From contig LVAZ01000307.1 of NCBI GenBank assembly GCA_001603055.1, positions 1 through 6,208 of the forward strand: a stretch of 6,208 bases of DNA, given 5' to 3'. The notes beneath the pieces are model-generated. The model was not told the DNA's origin. It made no database searches and was given only the letters and a program-made list of their open reading frames with translations. This DNA comes from Victivallales bacterium Lenti_02 (lineage in GTDB: Bacteria > Verrucomicrobiota > Lentisphaeria > Oligosphaerales > Lenti-02). The position numbers were made by a program, and so were the translations under genes. Of this stretch, positions 5,776 to 6,208 are shown piece by piece (within the stretch, counting starts at the first letter, position 1; every line of letters starts with the position of its first letter).

Positions 5776-6208
5776 CTAGGAATCCCCGCCGGGCAGTTCC
5801 GCGAAGGCTTTTTTCAGAGCCTCGGGGCTTTGGGTGCCGACCAGGGTCTTGACCGGTTTCCCGTCGCGGAAGAAAACCAGCGTGGGAAGTCGGCTGATGC
5901 CGTAGGTTTTGGCCAGTTCCGGCTGTTCGTCCACATTCACCTTGACGATGGCGAACTGGTCCTTGACCTCGGGGGCGAGGGCGTCTAGAATGGGCAGTTG
6001 GCGTTGGCAGGGGCCGCACCAGGCCGCCCAGAAGTCCACCAGCACGACCCCTTCGGCCACGGCTTCGGTGAACGTCTCGTCGGTCAGGGCCGGGAGGCTC
6101 GACACATACGCCGGTTCGGCGGCCTGCCCGCCGCGTCCCGATACGAACGGGCAGGTCCCCCCGCCCGCGAGCAGAAAGGCGAAGACCCCGCCGAAGACCG
6201 CCCCGGTC
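5776..6208 (-). CDS. Thioredoxin-fold protein with N-terminal hydrophobic export/anchor segment (5' end outside window)
   Basis: The C-terminal 109 residues form a complete thioredoxin domain: VLVDFWAAWCGPC with the redox CGPC (Cys30 and Cys33 counted from GTG 6105), VNVDEQPELAKTYGI, the cis-Pro motif RLPT and a GTQSPEAL tail. Such domains reduce or exchange disulfides. GTG 6105 has no convincing Shine-Dalgarno. The frame stays open for 34 further codons to the window edge, encoding a hydrophobic run (GAVFGGVFAFLLAGGG), then TCPF, a Gly-rich stretch and QAAEPAY. That is the layout of a signal peptide or membrane anchor plus linker, so the mature domain is probably periplasmic or membrane-tethered, and the true start lies beyond 6208. 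The Cys in GGTC is not a canonical lipobox (Thr at -1), so lipoprotein status is doubtful. If GTG 6105 were used instead, it would be an ordinary cytosolic TrxA of 109 aa. The URO-D-family gene follows 75 nt later on the same strand. Confidence 0.85.
   Translation of the reverse strand, partial: TGAVFGGVFAFLLAGGGTCPFVSGRGGQAAEPAYVSSLPALTDETFTEAVAEGVVLVDFWAAWCGPCQRQLPILDALAPEVKDQFAIVKVNVDEQPELAKTYGISRLPTLVFFRDGKPVKTLVGTQSPEALKKAFAELPGGDS

Noticed and set aside
3494..6019. An 841-residue open frame on the minus strand, much longer than nagA alone
   Set aside because: Only the part from 4678 down matches a protein family. The upstream half is Arg/Pro/Gly-rich and runs through the URO-D and thioredoxin genes in another frame, as expected for very GC-rich DNA.
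6148..6156. Lipoprotein signal in the thioredoxin leader (GGTC)
   Set aside because: The -1 residue is Thr and the -3 residue Gly rather than Gly/Ala and Leu/Val/Ile, so the lipobox is not convincing.

Overview
This is a GC-rich, densely coding stretch from a Gram-negative (diderm) bacterium. The diderm assignment rests on a signal-peptide-bearing TPR protein that ends in an outer-membrane beta-barrel with a C-terminal Phe. The phylum cannot be fixed from the sequence. The ClpS looks deltaproteobacterial-like, while the divergent uroporphyrinogen-decarboxylase-family protein and the exported thioredoxin would also suit the Verrucomicrobia/Lentisphaerae side of bacteria. I see no rRNA, tRNA, CRISPR, insertion sequence or repeat family, and no gene-free stretch longer than about 90 bases.

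Left half (1-3061, plus strand): a tight run of three envelope or secretion genes. First comes the tail of a gene ending in a GYWVY motif. Next is a 448-aa TPR plus beta-barrel outer-membrane protein resembling the Slam/DUF560 (type 11 secretion) family. Last is a 532-aa exported protein with an N-terminal FecR domain and a C-terminal region patterned like the TbpB-type beta-barrel that such transporters recognise. The spacings are minimal: the second gene's Shine-Dalgarno shares a base with the first gene's stop codon, and 14 nt separate genes two and three. The best reading is a transporter and cargo pair in which the barrel protein delivers the FecR/TbpB-like protein to the cell surface or outside. 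The run ends at a plausible intrinsic terminator (3073-3105).

Right half (6208 down to 3152, minus strand): four co-oriented genes separated by 75, 56 and 24 nt. In transcription order they are a thioredoxin whose reading frame continues past the window edge through a hydrophobic segment (so probably exported or membrane-anchored), a divergent uroporphyrinogen-decarboxylase-family protein, an N-acetylglucosamine-6-phosphate deacetylase-like amidohydrolase, and the N-degron adaptor ClpS. They may be one transcription unit, but no single pathway obviously unites them. ClpS starts at TTG and lacks both pocket methionines of the E. coli protein. The two halves converge at 3062-3151, where three hairpins lie close together.

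Most worth a second look: the Slam-like/FecR-TbpB-like pair, the altered ClpS pocket, the unannounced export signal of the thioredoxin, and the loss of recognised catalytic motifs in the URO-D-family protein.
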